Source of the DNA: Pantoea sp. 1.19
GTDB lineage: Bacteria; Pseudomonadota; Gammaproteobacteria; Enterobacterales; Enterobacteriaceae
Direction of reading: 5' to 3'
NCBI RefSeq assembly: GCF_001922585.1
Contig: NZ_MRBS01000001.1
Coordinates: forward strand, 310,001 to 374,000
Length of the DNA stretch: 64,000 nucleotides
Shown here: positions 29,700-39,055 of the stretch, in pieces
Layout of the letters: each line of letters begins with the position of its first letter
Position numbering within the stretch: the stretch's first letter is position 1
Notes under the pieces: model-generated
What the model was told of the DNA's origin: nothing
Databases searched by the model: none
Seen by the model: the letters and a program-made list of their open reading frames with translations, nothing else
Translations under genes and position numbers: made by a program

Positions 29700-30377
29700 T
29701 CAGGGCATAAAACGGTAGCCAATGCCGGTTTCGGTGAGCAGGTGCTGCGGCTGTGCCGGGCTGACCTCCAGCTTCTGCCGCAAATGCCCCATGTAGATCC
29801 GCAGGTAATGGCTGTGTTCGGTCGCGTTGGGTCCCCACACCTGGCTGAGCAGCTGGCGCTGGGTCAATACTTTTCCGGCGTTGTTCAGCAGCAAGGCTAA
29901 CAGTCGGAACTCGGTTGGCGTCAGGTGCAGCGCTTCTCCGGCGCGCAATACGCGGCGTGCGGCGAGATCGACCGTCACTTCGCCAAAATGGAAATGACTT
30001 TGCTGCGGGGTGCTGCCTGCATGGTGGCGAAGCGCCACCCGCACCCGCGCAAGGAGTTCGCCGCTGCCAAACGGCTTGGTGAGAAAATCATCCGCGCCGG
30101 CATCCAGCGCCACAATTTTGTCCTGCTCGTCGCTGCGGGCTGACAGCACGATGATCGGCAGATGGCTCCACTGGCGCACCTCTTCGATCAGGCGCAGGCC
30201 GTCGCCGTCCGGCAGACCGAGATCGAGAATGATTAGATCGGGTTTGCGCGTTGCCGCCTCAATCAGGCCACGCTGTAGCGTATCGGCCTCATGCACCTTC
30301 AGGGAGAGTCCCTCCAGCGCAATGCGCACAAAGCGACGGATCTCCTTTTCATCTTCAACTATCAGCACGGTGGTCAA
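29700..30377 (-). CDS. kdpE: KdpE-type response regulator, without adjacent kdpD
   Basis: A 225-residue OmpR-family response regulator. The TTG at 30377 has AGAGGA eight bases before it and gives exactly the E. coli KdpE length. The receiver domain carries Asp8/Asp9 and phosphoacceptor Asp52 in ILDLGLPDGDG, plus LTKPF. The C-terminal winged helix has LTPTEFRLLALLLNNAG and WGPNATEHSHYLRIYMGHLR, which is diagnostic for KdpE. In E. coli kdpE ends kdpFABCDE. Here the upstream neighbour is ybfA, and no kinase or potassium ATPase gene is present. Confidence 0.9.
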   Translation of the reverse strand: MTTVLIVEDEKEIRRFVRIALEGLSLKVHEADTLQRGLIEAATRKPDLIILDLGLPDGDGLRLIEEVRQWSHLPIIVLSARSDEQDKIVALDAGADDFLTKPFGSGELLARVRVALRHHAGSTPQQSHFHFGEVTVDLAARRVLRAGEALHLTPTEFRLLALLLNNAGKVLTQRQLLSQVWGPNATEHSHYLRIYMGHLRQKLEVSPAQPQHLLTETGIGYRFMP

Positions 30378-30608
30378 CCGGTCGATCCTCTCAAGGCTTC
30401 TGGATGCAGGCGAGCATAGCACGGAAGAATAACTGCGTCAGGCGCGGGCCGCGCACTGGGTAATAACATCCCGGCAGCATTTATGTAACTTACTTACATC
30501 AGCGCACAATAAAGCGGCTTTTTTACGCAAAAAAGTGGTCTGATCAGTAGTAAAATTTCATCAGTAGCGCTACAATTTTGAACAGTTTCAGATTCATTAC
30601 ATTTTTAT

Positions 30609-30622
30609 GTGATTTTAATCAA
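30609..30622. promoter_or_regulatory. FNR-like site before ybfA
   Basis: GTGAT, four bases, ATCAA: nine of ten conserved FNR positions match. It lies only about 15 bp from the ybfA start codon, so it would act as a roadblock or be fortuitous. Confidence 0.3.
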
Positions 30623-30637
30623 ATTTAAGGAGGACGT

Positions 30638-30844
30638 GTGGCGATCTATAACGCTTATCCCTGGCACAAAATTTTCCTGCGTCGTGCAGCAGCATTGACG
30701 GTAGGCCTGCTGGCGCTGCCGGTGATGCTGTTTCGCCGCGATCGCGCACGCTTCTACAGCTATTTGCATCGCGTCTGGAGCAAGACCAGCTCTCAGCCGG
30801 TGTGGCAGGCCCAGGCCGAAGCGGCCGGCAGTTACCTGTACTGA
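30638..30844 (+). CDS. ybfA: YbfA, small membrane protein
   Basis: A 68-residue protein with one membrane helix ([16 protein letters not shown], about residues 17-32), followed by the conserved [18 protein letters not shown]. The length is identical to E. coli YbfA. The start is GTG at 30638, four bases after a perfect AAGGAGG. Function is unknown. It stands alone between kdpE and ybgA, with its own terminator. Confidence 0.9.
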   Translation: MAIYNAYPWHKIFLRRAAALTVGLLALPVMLFRRDRARFYSYLHRVWSKTSSQPVWQAQAEAAGSYLY

Positions 30845-30877
30845 TTCGGTGATGAAGGCCTTGATGACATGACCACT

Positions 30878-30903
30878 AACCCACGCTTGCGTGGGTTTTT
30901 TTT
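30878..30903 (+). terminator. ybfA terminator
   Basis: AACCCACG and CGTGGGTT form an 8-bp stem with a CTTG loop, followed by a T-run. Confidence 0.9.
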
Positions 30904-30989
30904 GGGCTTTCATACGGCGAAAGGCTGTTATCGCCGGGCATCCAGGTTACACTCAAAACCTGTACAAAATAAAAAATGGTTGTATAGGT

Positions 30990-31943
30990 ATGAGTGATAA
31001 AATTCCTGTCGGCATCAGTGCCTGTCTGCTAGGCGATACGGTGCGCTTCGATGGCGGTCACAAACGGTGTCTGTTCGCGACCGATCAACTCGCCTCTTTT
31101 GTGCGTTATGAACCGGTGTGCCCGGAGATGGCTATCGGTCTGCCCACCCCGCGCCCGGCGCTGCGCCTGGTGCAGAAAGATGACGCCGTCGCCCTGTGCT
31201 TCAGCAAAGAAGGGGGCGAGGACATCACCGCCAGAATGCGTGATTTCGCCACACATAAAGTCAGCCATCTGCATCATCTGTGCGGTTACCTGGTGTGTGC
31301 CAAGTCCCCCAGCTGCGGTATGGAACGGGTGCGGGTCTACCAGCCGGACAATAACAACAACCGTAAAGAGGGCGTTGGCGTCTTTACCGCCGCGCTGATG
31401 CGTGAGATGCCCTGGCTGCCGGTGGAAGAGGATGGCCGCCTGCATGATGATGCCATCCGCGAAAATTTTGTGGAGCGGATCTGCGCGCTGCACGAACTGA
31501 ACCAGATTATCGATCACCAGCTGACGCGGCAGGCGCTGTATGATTTTCACAGCCGCTATAAGCTGCTGTTGTTAGCCCATTCGCAGCCGCTGTACCGTGA
31601 ACTGGGGCCGTTTGTCGCCCATATGGCCGACTGGTCCTCACTGCGGGAGTTCGCGCTGGCCTACCGGCAGAAACTGATGACGCTGCTGGCGCATCACGCC
31701 ACCCGGGAAAATCACACCAACGTGCTGATGCATATTCAGGGGTACTTCAGCGATCGCCTCAGCGCCGCGCAGCGCAGCGAACTCTCCGATCTGATTGATC
31801 GCTACCGCCGCGGGCTGCAGCCGCTGCTGGCCCCGGTTACCCTGCTGAAACATTATCAGGCCGAATACCCCCACCCCTGGCTGGCCCAGCAGCGCTACTT
31901 TGAACCCTATCCGGAGGCGCTGCGCTTGCGCTACGGCCGGTAA
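30990..31943 (+). CDS. ybgA: YbgA, DUF523-DUF1722 two-domain protein
   Basis: A 317-residue protein. The start is ATG at 30990 (MSDKIPVG); upstream in-frame codons run through the ybfA terminator. The N-terminal DUF523 half has ISACLLG, RFDGGHKR, PVCPE and CAKSPSCGM, whose conserved Cys suggest metal or cluster binding. The C-terminal DUF1722 half corresponds to the short E. coli YbgA (about 170 residues). It lies 14 bp upstream of phrB, and that pairing is widespread. Function is unknown, though the link to photolyase points to light or DNA-damage responses. Confidence 0.88.
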   Translation: MSDKIPVGISACLLGDTVRFDGGHKRCLFATDQLASFVRYEPVCPEMAIGLPTPRPALRLVQKDDAVALCFSKEGGEDITARMRDFATHKVSHLHHLCGYLVCAKSPSCGMERVRVYQPDNNNNRKEGVGVFTAALMREMPWLPVEEDGRLHDDAIRENFVERICALHELNQIIDHQLTRQALYDFHSRYKLLLLAHSQPLYRELGPFVAHMADWSSLREFALAYRQKLMTLLAHHATRENHTNVLMHIQGYFSDRLSAAQRSELSDLIDRYRRGLQPLLAPVTLLKHYQAEYPHPWLAQQRYFEPYPEALRLRYGR

Positions 31944-31957
31944 ACCGCGGAGGAAAG

Positions 31958-33388
31958 ATGAAAACGCATCTGGTTTGGCTGCGTAACGATTTGCGCATGC
32001 ACGACAATACGGCTTTGCATGCCGCCTGCCGGGATAGCGAGGCCCGCGTGCTGGCACTGTTTATCGCCACGCCGGGGCAGTGGGAAGCGCACCATATGGC
32101 GCCGAAGCAGGCGGGCTTTATCCAGGAAAACCTGCGTCAGCTCAGCGCGGCGCTGGCAGAGAAGGGGATCCCTCTGCATTATCGCCAGGTCGATCGCTTC
32201 AGCGATGCGCTGGATGCGCTGCAGCAGTTCTGCCAGCAGCAGCAGGTCGATCAGCTGTTTTATAATTATCAGTACGAAATCAACGAACGTGACCGCGATG
32301 CGCAGGCCGAGCGGCGACTGACCGCGGCGGGCGTGACGGTCCAGGGCTTTGATGACAGCCTGCTACTCGCGCCGGGCAGCGTGCTGACCGGCGGTGGGGA
32401 AATGTATAAAGTCTTCACCCCCTTTAGTAAAGCGTTCGTCAAACGCCTGCAGGCGCAGCTGCCGCCTTGTCTGCCAGCGCCAAAGAAGCGCACCAGCGAC
32501 GCGGGCCAGGGGGATGCCATTGCCCCCTTTGACTATCCCTGCGAACATTGGGATGACACGCTGTTTCCGGCCGGTGAGACCGCGGCGCTCGCCCGGCTGC
32601 GGGAATTTTGTCAGCAGCCGGTAGTCGGGTATGCCACTGGACGTGATTTTCCGGCGCGCGACAGCACCAGTCGCCTGTCAGCGTATCTGGCCTGCGGCGT
32701 GCTGTCACCGCGCCAGTGCCTGCATCGCCTGCTGCATGAGCACCCGCAGGCGCTGGGAGATACCCAAGCGTTCGTCTGGCTTAATGAGCTGATCTGGCGC
32801 GAATTTTACCGTCATTTGCTGGTTGCCTGGCCGACGCTGTGCAAGCACCGCCCGTTTGTCGACTGGACGGATGGCGTAGCCTGGCAGTCTAATGCCGCGC
32901 ATCTGCAGGCGTGGCAGGAGGGCAAAACCGGTTATCCAATCGTCGATGCCGGTATGCGTCAGCTGAAAGCACTGGGCTGGATGCACAACCGCCTGCGGAT
33001 GATCGTTGCCAGTTTTCTGGTGAAAGATCTGCTGATTGACTGGCGAGAGGGGGAGCGCTGGTTCATGTCCCAGCTGATTGATGGCGACCTTGCCGCAAAT
33101 AACGGTGGCTGGCAGTGGGCGGCGTCAACCGGTACCGACGCGGCCCCCTATTTTCGCATTTTCAATCCCACGACCCAGGGTCAGCGCTTTGATGAAGCGG
33201 GCGAATTTATTCGTCGCTGGGTTCCGGAGCTGCGTGAGGTGCCGGCGTCGGCAATTCACGATCCTCACGGCTGGGCAAAGAAAATGGGGCGCAGACTCGA
33301 TTATCCGCAGCCGATCGTGGATCATAAGGCCGCACGTAAAGCGACGCTGGCGGCCTTCGAGGCCGCAAAGCATGACAGCGCCGGATAG
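31958..33388 (+). CDS. phrB: Deoxyribodipyrimidine photolyase
   Basis: A 476-residue light-driven repair enzyme for cyclobutane pyrimidine dimers (E. coli 472). The N-terminal antenna domain begins HLVWLRNDLRMHDN. The C-terminal FAD domain has WLNELIWREFYRHLL, DAGMRQL, MHNRLRM and the FAD-binding GGWQWAASTGTDAAPYFRIF. GGAGGAA lies ahead of the ATG. It is in an operon with ybgA and probably ybgI. Confidence 0.97.
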   Translation: MKTHLVWLRNDLRMHDNTALHAACRDSEARVLALFIATPGQWEAHHMAPKQAGFIQENLRQLSAALAEKGIPLHYRQVDRFSDALDALQQFCQQQQVDQLFYNYQYEINERDRDAQAERRLTAAGVTVQGFDDSLLLAPGSVLTGGGEMYKVFTPFSKAFVKRLQAQLPPCLPAPKKRTSDAGQGDAIAPFDYPCEHWDDTLFPAGETAALARLREFCQQPVVGYATGRDFPARDSTSRLSAYLACGVLSPRQCLHRLLHEHPQALGDTQAFVWLNELIWREFYRHLLVAWPTLCKHRPFVDWTDGVAWQSNAAHLQAWQEGKTGYPIVDAGMRQLKALGWMHNRLRMIVASFLVKDLLIDWREGERWFMSQLIDGDLAANNGGWQWAASTGTDAAPYFRIFNPTTQGQRFDEAGEFIRRWVPELREVPASAIHDPHGWAKKMGRRLDYPQPIVDHKAARKATLAAFEAAKHDSAG

Positions 33389-33413
33389 CGCCGGCGCAGG
33401 GAGAAAAAGTACG

Positions 33414-34160
33414 ATGAAGACGAACCGACAGCTGGAGCAGCTGGTGAATGCGCTGCTCGACAGCGCCAGCTTTTCCGATTACGCCCCAAACGGTCTGCAG
33501 GTTGAAGGGCGACGGGAGATTCAGAAAATCGTGACCGGCGTTACCGCCTGTCAGGCGCTGATTGACGAAGCGGTACGCCTGCAGGCGGATGCGATTCTCG
33601 TTCACCACGGCTGGTTTTGGAAGAATGAGGCGCCGCAGATAACGGGCATGAAGCGCGCACGACTGAAAGCGCTGCTAACCCATGACATCAATCTGTTCGG
33701 CTGGCATCTGCCGCTCGATGCTCACCCGCAGCTGGGTAACAACGCGCAGTTAGCCAGCACCCTCGGCATTGAGGTGCGCGGAACCGTGGCGCCGCTGGTG
33801 CCCTGGGGGGAGTTGGCCCAGCCGCTCAGCGGCGACGCGCTGGCGGCGCGTATTGCCGAACGGCTGGGGCGCACGCCGCTGCACTGTGGTGATCACGCGC
33901 CAACGGAGATCCGCCGCGTCGCCTGGTGTACCGGCGGCGGGCAGGGATTCATTGACGAAGCCGCCCGCTTTGGCGTGGATGCCTTTATTACCGGTGAAGT
34001 CTCTGAGCAGACCATCCACAGCGCCCGCGAGCAGGGAGTGCACTTTTTTGCCGCCGGACATCACGCTACCGAGCGCGGTGGCATCCGCGCGCTGGGGGAG
34101 TGGCTGGCGCAGAATCACGGTTTTGACGTCACCTTTATTGATATCCCTAATCCGGCCTGA
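33414..34160 (+). CDS. ybgI: NIF3-family metal protein YbgI
   Basis: A 248-residue protein (E. coli 247) of the NIF3/DUF34 family, often annotated as GTP cyclohydrolase I type 2 homologue. It has a di-metal toroidal hexamer fold. Metal ligands appear in VHHGWFWK, HLPLDAHP and GHHATERGG. The cellular substrate is not established. The ATG at 33414 follows GGGAG; an earlier in-frame start would overlap phrB deeply and is rejected. Confidence 0.95.
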   Translation: MKTNRQLEQLVNALLDSASFSDYAPNGLQVEGRREIQKIVTGVTACQALIDEAVRLQADAILVHHGWFWKNEAPQITGMKRARLKALLTHDINLFGWHLPLDAHPQLGNNAQLASTLGIEVRGTVAPLVPWGELAQPLSGDALAARIAERLGRTPLHCGDHAPTEIRRVAWCTGGGQGFIDEAARFGVDAFITGEVSEQTIHSAREQGVHFFAAGHHATERGGIRALGEWLAQNHGFDVTFIDIPNPA

Positions 34161-34166
34161 AGTCAT

Positions 34167-34203
34167 CTCAGGGCGGGGGAAGCGTCCTGAGTTTCAGATT
34201 TTT
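34167..34203 (+). terminator. ybgI terminator
   Basis: CTCAGGGCG and CGTCCTGAG form a 9-bp stem with one G-T pair and a 7-nt loop, followed by a broken T-run. Confidence 0.55.
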
Positions 34204-34207
34204 GCAA

Positions 34208-34236
34208 TTGACACCGCTGATCTTATTTCGCATAAC
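34208..34236 (+). promoter_or_regulatory. pxp operon promoter
   Basis: A consensus -35 TTGACA, 17 bases, then CATAAC. It starts the pxp transcript about 45 bp before pxpB and after the ybgI terminator, so the operon begins here. Confidence 0.65.
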
Positions 34237-34285
34237 TGGTTAACTCGTTAGTCATTTGTATTAGCTATGTTATCAGGGGACGATT

Positions 34286-34942
34286 TTGCAACGCGCACGC
34301 TGTTATCTGCTCGGTGAACGAGCCGTCGTGCTGGAGCTGGAACCACCGGTGTCGGTTGCCAGTCAGCAGCGCATTTGGGGGCTCACCCAGCGCCTGAGCC
34401 AGCGCGACGATATCCTTGAAGTCATTCCCGGAATGAACAACCTCACGCTGATCCTGCGCGAACCCGATGTGACGGCGCTGGACGTCACTGAGCGTCTGCA
34501 GCGCTGGTGGGAGGAGAGTGAAGCCAGCGTGCCCGCTTCGCGCGACATTGTTATTCCGGTGACCTACGGTGGTGAAGCGGGGCCCGACCTTGCGGAGGTG
34601 GCCACCCACTGCCGGCTGACGCCTGCCCAAGTGGTGGCGCTGCACAGCAGCATCAACTATCTGGTTTACTTTATCGGTTTTCAGCCCGGCTTCCCTTATC
34701 TCGGTGGCCTGCCCGCCGCGCTGCACACGCCGCGCCGCGATGAGCCGCGCCTGACGGTCCCGGCCGGGAGCGTCGGCATTGGTGGCAGTCAGACCGGTGT
34801 CTATCCGCTGGCGTCGCCCGGAGGCTGGCAGCTGATTGGCCGAACGCATCTGCCGCTGTTTGATCCATCCAGTGACGATCCGGTTCTGCTGCGTCCCGGC
34901 GATCGCGTGCGCTTTGCGCCACAAAAGGGGGGCGTATGCTGA
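34286..34942 (+). CDS. pxpB: 5-oxoprolinase subunit B
   Basis: A 218-residue subunit of the prokaryotic ATP-dependent 5-oxoprolinase PxpABC, which opens 5-oxoproline (pyroglutamate) to glutamate. The TTG start at 34286 (MQRARCYL) has AGGGGA ahead and matches the E. coli N-terminus and length. [17 protein letters not shown] and [14 protein letters not shown] mark the family. It overlaps pxpC by 7 bp. Confidence 0.96.
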   Translation: MQRARCYLLGERAVVLELEPPVSVASQQRIWGLTQRLSQRDDILEVIPGMNNLTLILREPDVTALDVTERLQRWWEESEASVPASRDIVIPVTYGGEAGPDLAEVATHCRLTPAQVVALHSSINYLVYFIGFQPGFPYLGGLPAALHTPRRDEPRLTVPAGSVGIGGSQTGVYPLASPGGWQLIGRTHLPLFDPSSDDPVLLRPGDRVRFAPQKGGVC

Positions 34943-35868
34943 CCATTTTACGCGCCGGTATGCTGAGTACTTTACAAGATGGTGGCCGGACCGGCTGGCG
35001 TCAGCTCGGCATCGGCCTGAGCGGTGCGCTGGATCTGCCCGCGCTGCAGACCGCGAATCTGCTGGTCAGTAACCCGGCCGCTGCTCCGGCGCTGGAGATT
35101 ACGCTCGGACAGTTCAGCGCCCGGTTTGAACGCGACGGCTGGCTGGCATTGACCGGCGCCGGCTGCGACGCCCGACTGGATGGGCGCACGGTCTGGACCG
35201 GCTGGCGTGTGCCGTTTCGCGCCGGGCAGATTTTGGAGATGAAGAAGCCACTGCGCGGGATGCGCAGCTACCTTGCGGTGGACGGCGGGTTTGAGGTGCC
35301 GGAGGTGTTGGGGTCACGCAGCACCGACACCAATGCCGGTTTTGGCGGTTTTTACGGCCGCCGGCTGCAGGAGGGCGATATGCTCCCGTTGGGCACGCCT
35401 GCCCACCGTCTGCAGACGGTCGCTGGAGTGCGGCAGCTGCTGTGGGGCAACCGCATCCGCGCGCTGCCGGGGCCGGAATATCACGAATTCAGCGCTGAGT
35501 CGCAGGAGGCATTCTGGCGTACTCCCTGGCAACTTGGCGCGCAGAGTAACCGCATGGGGTATCGCCTGCAGGGGCGCAAACTGCATCGTCCGAACGGGCG
35601 GGAGCTGCTGTCACACGGCGTGTTCCCCGGCGTGATTCAGGTGCCGCCGGGCGGTCAGCCGATTGTGCTGATGGCCGATGCGCAGACCACCGGCGGCTAT
35701 CCGCGCATCGCCTGCGTGATCGAGGCCGATCGCTACCATCTGGCACAGGTGCGGCTGGGCGATCCGATCCATTTCGTCCACTGCACGCTGGAAGAAGCCC
35801 AGCTCGCGAAACAGCAGCAGCAGCGGGCGCTGGATCAGATTCAGTGGGGGTTACAGAATGCAGATTGA
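34936..35868 (+). CDS. pxpC: 5-oxoprolinase subunit C
   Basis: A 310-residue cyclophilin-like subunit that works with PxpB in ATP-dependent activation of 5-oxoproline. [32 protein letters not shown] and the final [12 protein letters not shown] are family hallmarks. It overlaps both neighbours, indicating tight translational coupling. Confidence 0.95.
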   Translation: MLTILRAGMLSTLQDGGRTGWRQLGIGLSGALDLPALQTANLLVSNPAAAPALEITLGQFSARFERDGWLALTGAGCDARLDGRTVWTGWRVPFRAGQILEMKKPLRGMRSYLAVDGGFEVPEVLGSRSTDTNAGFGGFYGRRLQEGDMLPLGTPAHRLQTVAGVRQLLWGNRIRALPGPEYHEFSAESQEAFWRTPWQLGAQSNRMGYRLQGRKLHRPNGRELLSHGVFPGVIQVPPGGQPIVLMADAQTTGGYPRIACVIEADRYHLAQVRLGDPIHFVHCTLEEAQLAKQQQQRALDQIQWGLQNAD

Positions 35869-36592
35869 TGTAAACGCCGATTTGGGCGAAGGGGCCGATT
35901 GTGAAGAGGCGCTGTTGCAGCTGGTAAGCTCTGCCAACATCGCCTGCGGATATCACGCCGGCGACGCGCACACGATGCGTCAATCGCTGCGCTGGGCGCG
36001 GCAGTATGGCGTCGCGGCCGGTGCGCATCCCAGCTTTCCCGATCGGGAGAATTTTGGCCGTACCCGCATGTCCCTGCCGCCGGAGCAGGTTTATGCGCTG
36101 GTGCGTGAGCAAATCGACACCCTCGCCGCGCTGGCGGCTGAAACGGGCATTTCACTGCGGCACGTCAAACCGCACGGCATGTTGTACAACCAGTCGGCAG
36201 AAGATCCCGCACTGGCGGCGGCCATTGCGCGGGCGGTACGCGACAGCGATCCGCAGCTGGTACTGGTGGGGCTGGCCGGTAGCGTCTCGGTGCAGGTGGC
36301 CCGACAGCTGGGGCTGACCACCTGCGAAGAGGTGTTTGCCGATCGCGGCTACCAGGCCAGTGGCGCGCTGGTGCCGCGCGGGGCGCCCGGTGCAATCATT
36401 GAGGAGGCCGAACGGGCGATTGACCAGACGCTGTCGATGGTGTGCGATGGCCGGGTACGCGCCGTAAATGGTGAGTGGGTGAGGGTCAACGCGCAGTCGG
36501 TATGTCTGCACGGCGACGGCGCCCACGCGCTCGAGTTTGCCCGGCGTCTTCGCGCGGCTTTTACCGCGGCCGGCGTGGCCGTGCACGCATAA
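35858..36592 (+). CDS. pxpA: 5-oxoprolinase subunit A (LamB/YcsF family)
   Basis: A 244-residue subunit of PxpABC with the YcsF-type barrel (E. coli 244). The N-terminus DVNADLGEG, then [11 protein letters not shown] and [10 protein letters not shown], carry the acidic and His residues expected in the active site. It overlaps pxpC by 11 bp. The transporter-like DUF969 gene starts 54 bp after it. Confidence 0.96.
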   Translation: MQIDVNADLGEGADCEEALLQLVSSANIACGYHAGDAHTMRQSLRWARQYGVAAGAHPSFPDRENFGRTRMSLPPEQVYALVREQIDTLAALAAETGISLRHVKPHGMLYNQSAEDPALAAAIARAVRDSDPQLVLVGLAGSVSVQVARQLGLTTCEEVFADRGYQASGALVPRGAPGAIIEEAERAIDQTLSMVCDGRVRAVNGEWVRVNAQSVCLHGDGAHALEFARRLRAAFTAAGVAVHA

Positions 36593-36646
36593 CTTCTGCG
36601 CTTCATCTCAGGTCTGAGGGAAGGCATCTTTACAGGGAAAGACACG

Positions 36647-37375
36647 ATGGAACAAACGATTAATCTCTGGCCACTGCTGGGGATCGCGGCGATTATCGTC
36701 GGTTTTGTATTGCGCTTCAATCCGGTACTGGTGGTGATCGTTGCCGGTATTGTGACCGGCGTGGCGGCGCTGATGCCGGTGACGACCATTCTGGAAAAGC
36801 TGGGCGCTGGTTTTCTCAGCACCCGCAATCTGCCGCTGATTCTGCTGCTGCCGCTGGCCGTCATTGGTCTGCTCGAGCGACACGGACTGAAGGAGCGGGC
36901 GCAGGCGTGGATCGCGCAGATCAAAACTGCCACCAGCGGACGGCTGCTGATGGTCTATCTGTTTCTGCGCGAAGCGACCGCGGCGCTGGGGTTGACCAGC
37001 CTGGGCGGCCATCCGCAAATGGTGCGCCCGCTGCTGGCACCGATGACCGAAGGTGCCGCAGAAAATCGCTATGGCGCGCTGCCGCCGGAAGTACGGCACC
37101 GTCTGCGGGCGATGGCGGCAGCCACCGACAATGTCGGGCTGTTTTTTGGTGAGGATATATTCGTCGCTTTTGGCGCGATCATCTTTATGCACAACTTTAT
37201 GCTGGAATCGGGCGGGATCGAGACTGAACCGCTGCACATCGCGCTATGGGGCATTCCCACCGCGGTCAGCGCCTTTATTATCCACGCGTATCGCCTGCGT
37301 CGGCTGGATAAGCAACTGGCGTCTCAACTTGCTAAGCTAAATCGCGATGCGCTGCACGCCAAGGGGGAACGCTGA
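36647..37375 (+). CDS. DUF969 membrane protein, probable transporter half
   Basis: A 242-residue integral membrane protein with about five or six hydrophobic segments (for example WPLLGIAAIIVGFVL at 8-22). The polar central loop GGHPQMVRPLLAPMTEGAA and the ATDNVGLFFGEDIFVAFGA motif resemble ion-transporter family re-entrant regions. It is always paired with DUF979, here by a TGATG overlap. Function is not experimentally known to me. Position between 5-oxoprolinase and pyroglutamyl peptidase suggests uptake of 5-oxoproline or pyroglutamyl peptides. Confidence 0.8.
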   Translation: MEQTINLWPLLGIAAIIVGFVLRFNPVLVVIVAGIVTGVAALMPVTTILEKLGAGFLSTRNLPLILLLPLAVIGLLERHGLKERAQAWIAQIKTATSGRLLMVYLFLREATAALGLTSLGGHPQMVRPLLAPMTEGAAENRYGALPPEVRHRLRAMAAATDNVGLFFGEDIFVAFGAIIFMHNFMLESGGIETEPLHIALWGIPTAVSAFIIHAYRLRRLDKQLASQLAKLNRDALHAKGER

Positions 37376-38391
37376 TGTTTCAGCAAACCTACCTTTACTG
37401 GCTGGCGGGCGTCATCCTGCTGCTGGTGGCCGGATTATCTCTGCGCGACAAGCATAATCCGCGGCGGCTGGCCACCGGGCTGTTCTGGGGGCTGTACGGG
37501 ATAACTTTCCTGATCGGCGACTGGGCTACCGATCTGCTGCATCACTGGCTGGGTGACGCTGAGGCGGCCAAGCGCCTGCTGAATATCCTCGTTGGCGGCA
37601 TCGTGGTGGTGATGGCGCTGCTGGCGGGCTTCGGCGGCGTGCGTCTCGGGCGCTACCACCAGCGCAGTGAGTCAGAGCGTAAAGCCAGCGCGCAGCGGCT
37701 GGGCAACCGCCTGTTCTGGCCGGCGCTGGCGATTCCGCTGGGCACGGTGGCTGGCGTGCTGGCCTTTAACTGGATACCCGGACTGCAGTTAGCGCTGTTT
37801 GGCGCCGGCAATCACGCGACGCTGGTCACGCTGTTTTCGATGACTGCTGGCTGCCTGCTCGGCTGGGCGGTAGCGCTGCGCTTAACCCGGGAGAACGTCG
37901 GGCAGTCGCTGCAGGAGGCGCGTCGCCTGCTCGATTCGGTCGGTTGGGCCTTCATACTGCCACAGCTGCTGGCGACGCTGGGGCTGCTGTTTACCCAGGC
38001 GGGCGTGGGCACGGCCATTGCCCATCTGACGGAAACCTGGCTGGCGGTCGACCACCGCTTTATCGCCGTCGCCACCTACGCGATAGGCATGGCGCTGCTC
38101 ACTATGATTATGGGAAATGCGTTTGCCGCCTTTCCGATTGTTACCGCCGGCATCGGTATCCCAATCCTGGTCCTGCAGCACGGCGGCAATCCGGCGGTGA
38201 TGGCGGCGATTGGCATGTTCTCCGGCTACTGCGGAACGCTGATGACGCCGATGGCGGCTAACTTTAATATTGTGCCGGCCGCCCTGCTTGAGCTGCCGGA
38301 TAAAAACGCGGTCATCCGCGCGCAAATTCCAACCGGTCTTGCGCTGCTGGTGGTGAATATCTTTTTACTCTACTGGCTGATGTTCCTGTGA
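37375..38391 (+). CDS. DUF979 membrane protein, probable transporter half
   Basis: A 338-residue protein with about eight to nine predicted membrane helices and the conserved [17 protein letters not shown] and [15 protein letters not shown] near the C-terminus. These resemble substrate-binding loops of anion or carboxylate symporters. It starts on the last base of the DUF969 stop and ends 7 bp before pcp. The two DUFs probably form one permease. Specificity is inferred only from context. Confidence 0.8.
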   Translation: MFQQTYLYWLAGVILLLVAGLSLRDKHNPRRLATGLFWGLYGITFLIGDWATDLLHHWLGDAEAAKRLLNILVGGIVVVMALLAGFGGVRLGRYHQRSESERKASAQRLGNRLFWPALAIPLGTVAGVLAFNWIPGLQLALFGAGNHATLVTLFSMTAGCLLGWAVALRLTRENVGQSLQEARRLLDSVGWAFILPQLLATLGLLFTQAGVGTAIAHLTETWLAVDHRFIAVATYAIGMALLTMIMGNAFAAFPIVTAGIGIPILVLQHGGNPAVMAAIGMFSGYCGTLMTPMAANFNIVPAALLELPDKNAVIRAQIPTGLALLVVNIFLLYWLMFL

Positions 38392-38398
38392 GGCGAGG

Positions 38399-39046
38399 AT
38401 GAAAACGGTTCTGATTACCGCGTTTGAGCCATTTGGCGGCGAACGCATCAACCCCTCCTGGGAGGCGGTGAAGCAGCTGGAGGGACGGATTATCGCCGGT
38501 GCCACGGTGCGTGCGCGCCAGCTTCCCTGCGTGTTTGGCCTCGCGCTGATGCGGCTGCAGGCGGCGATGGAGGAGACCCAGCCGGCGGTGGTGATTGCCG
38601 TCGGGCAGGCGGGAGGGCGCGTGGATATGACGGTCGAACGGGTGGCTATCAATGTTGACGATGCCCGTATACCGGATAATCAGGGCAATCAGCCGGTGGA
38701 TACGCCGGTGGTGCCTGGCGGTCCGGCCGCCTGGTTCTCCACGCTGCCGATCAAAGCGACGGTGCAGGCGCTGCGAGAGGCGGGGATCCCCGCCTCGGTT
38801 TCGCAGAGCGCCGGCACCTATGTCTGTAACCACGTGATGTACGGACTGCTGCAGGCGCAGGCCGCCGGTGGCGGGATGGTAAAAGGCGGCTTTATTCACA
38901 TTCCGTGGCTACCGGAGCAGGCGGTGCATCACCCCGGCGCCGCCAGCATGGCGCTGCAGACGGTGGTTGAGGGATTGACGATTGCGATACGCGTGGCGCT
39001 GAGCGTTGAGACCGATCTGCGCCACAGCGGCGGGGCGACTCACTGA
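38399..39046 (+). CDS. pcp: Pyroglutamyl-peptidase I
   Basis: A 215-residue cysteine peptidase (family C15) that removes N-terminal 5-oxoproline from peptides. [16 protein letters not shown] is the N-terminal signature. The catalytic Glu lies near VERVAIN, the Cys in [12 protein letters not shown], and the His in HIPWLPEQ. It is last in the pxp group and supplies the substrate of PxpABC. E. coli K-12 lacks this gene at this locus. Confidence 0.95.
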   Translation: MKTVLITAFEPFGGERINPSWEAVKQLEGRIIAGATVRARQLPCVFGLALMRLQAAMEETQPAVVIAVGQAGGRVDMTVERVAINVDDARIPDNQGNQPVDTPVVPGGPAAWFSTLPIKATVQALREAGIPASVSQSAGTYVCNHVMYGLLQAQAAGGGMVKGGFIHIPWLPEQAVHHPGAASMALQTVVEGLTIAIRVALSVETDLRHSGGATH

Positions 39047-39055
39047 GGAGGAACG

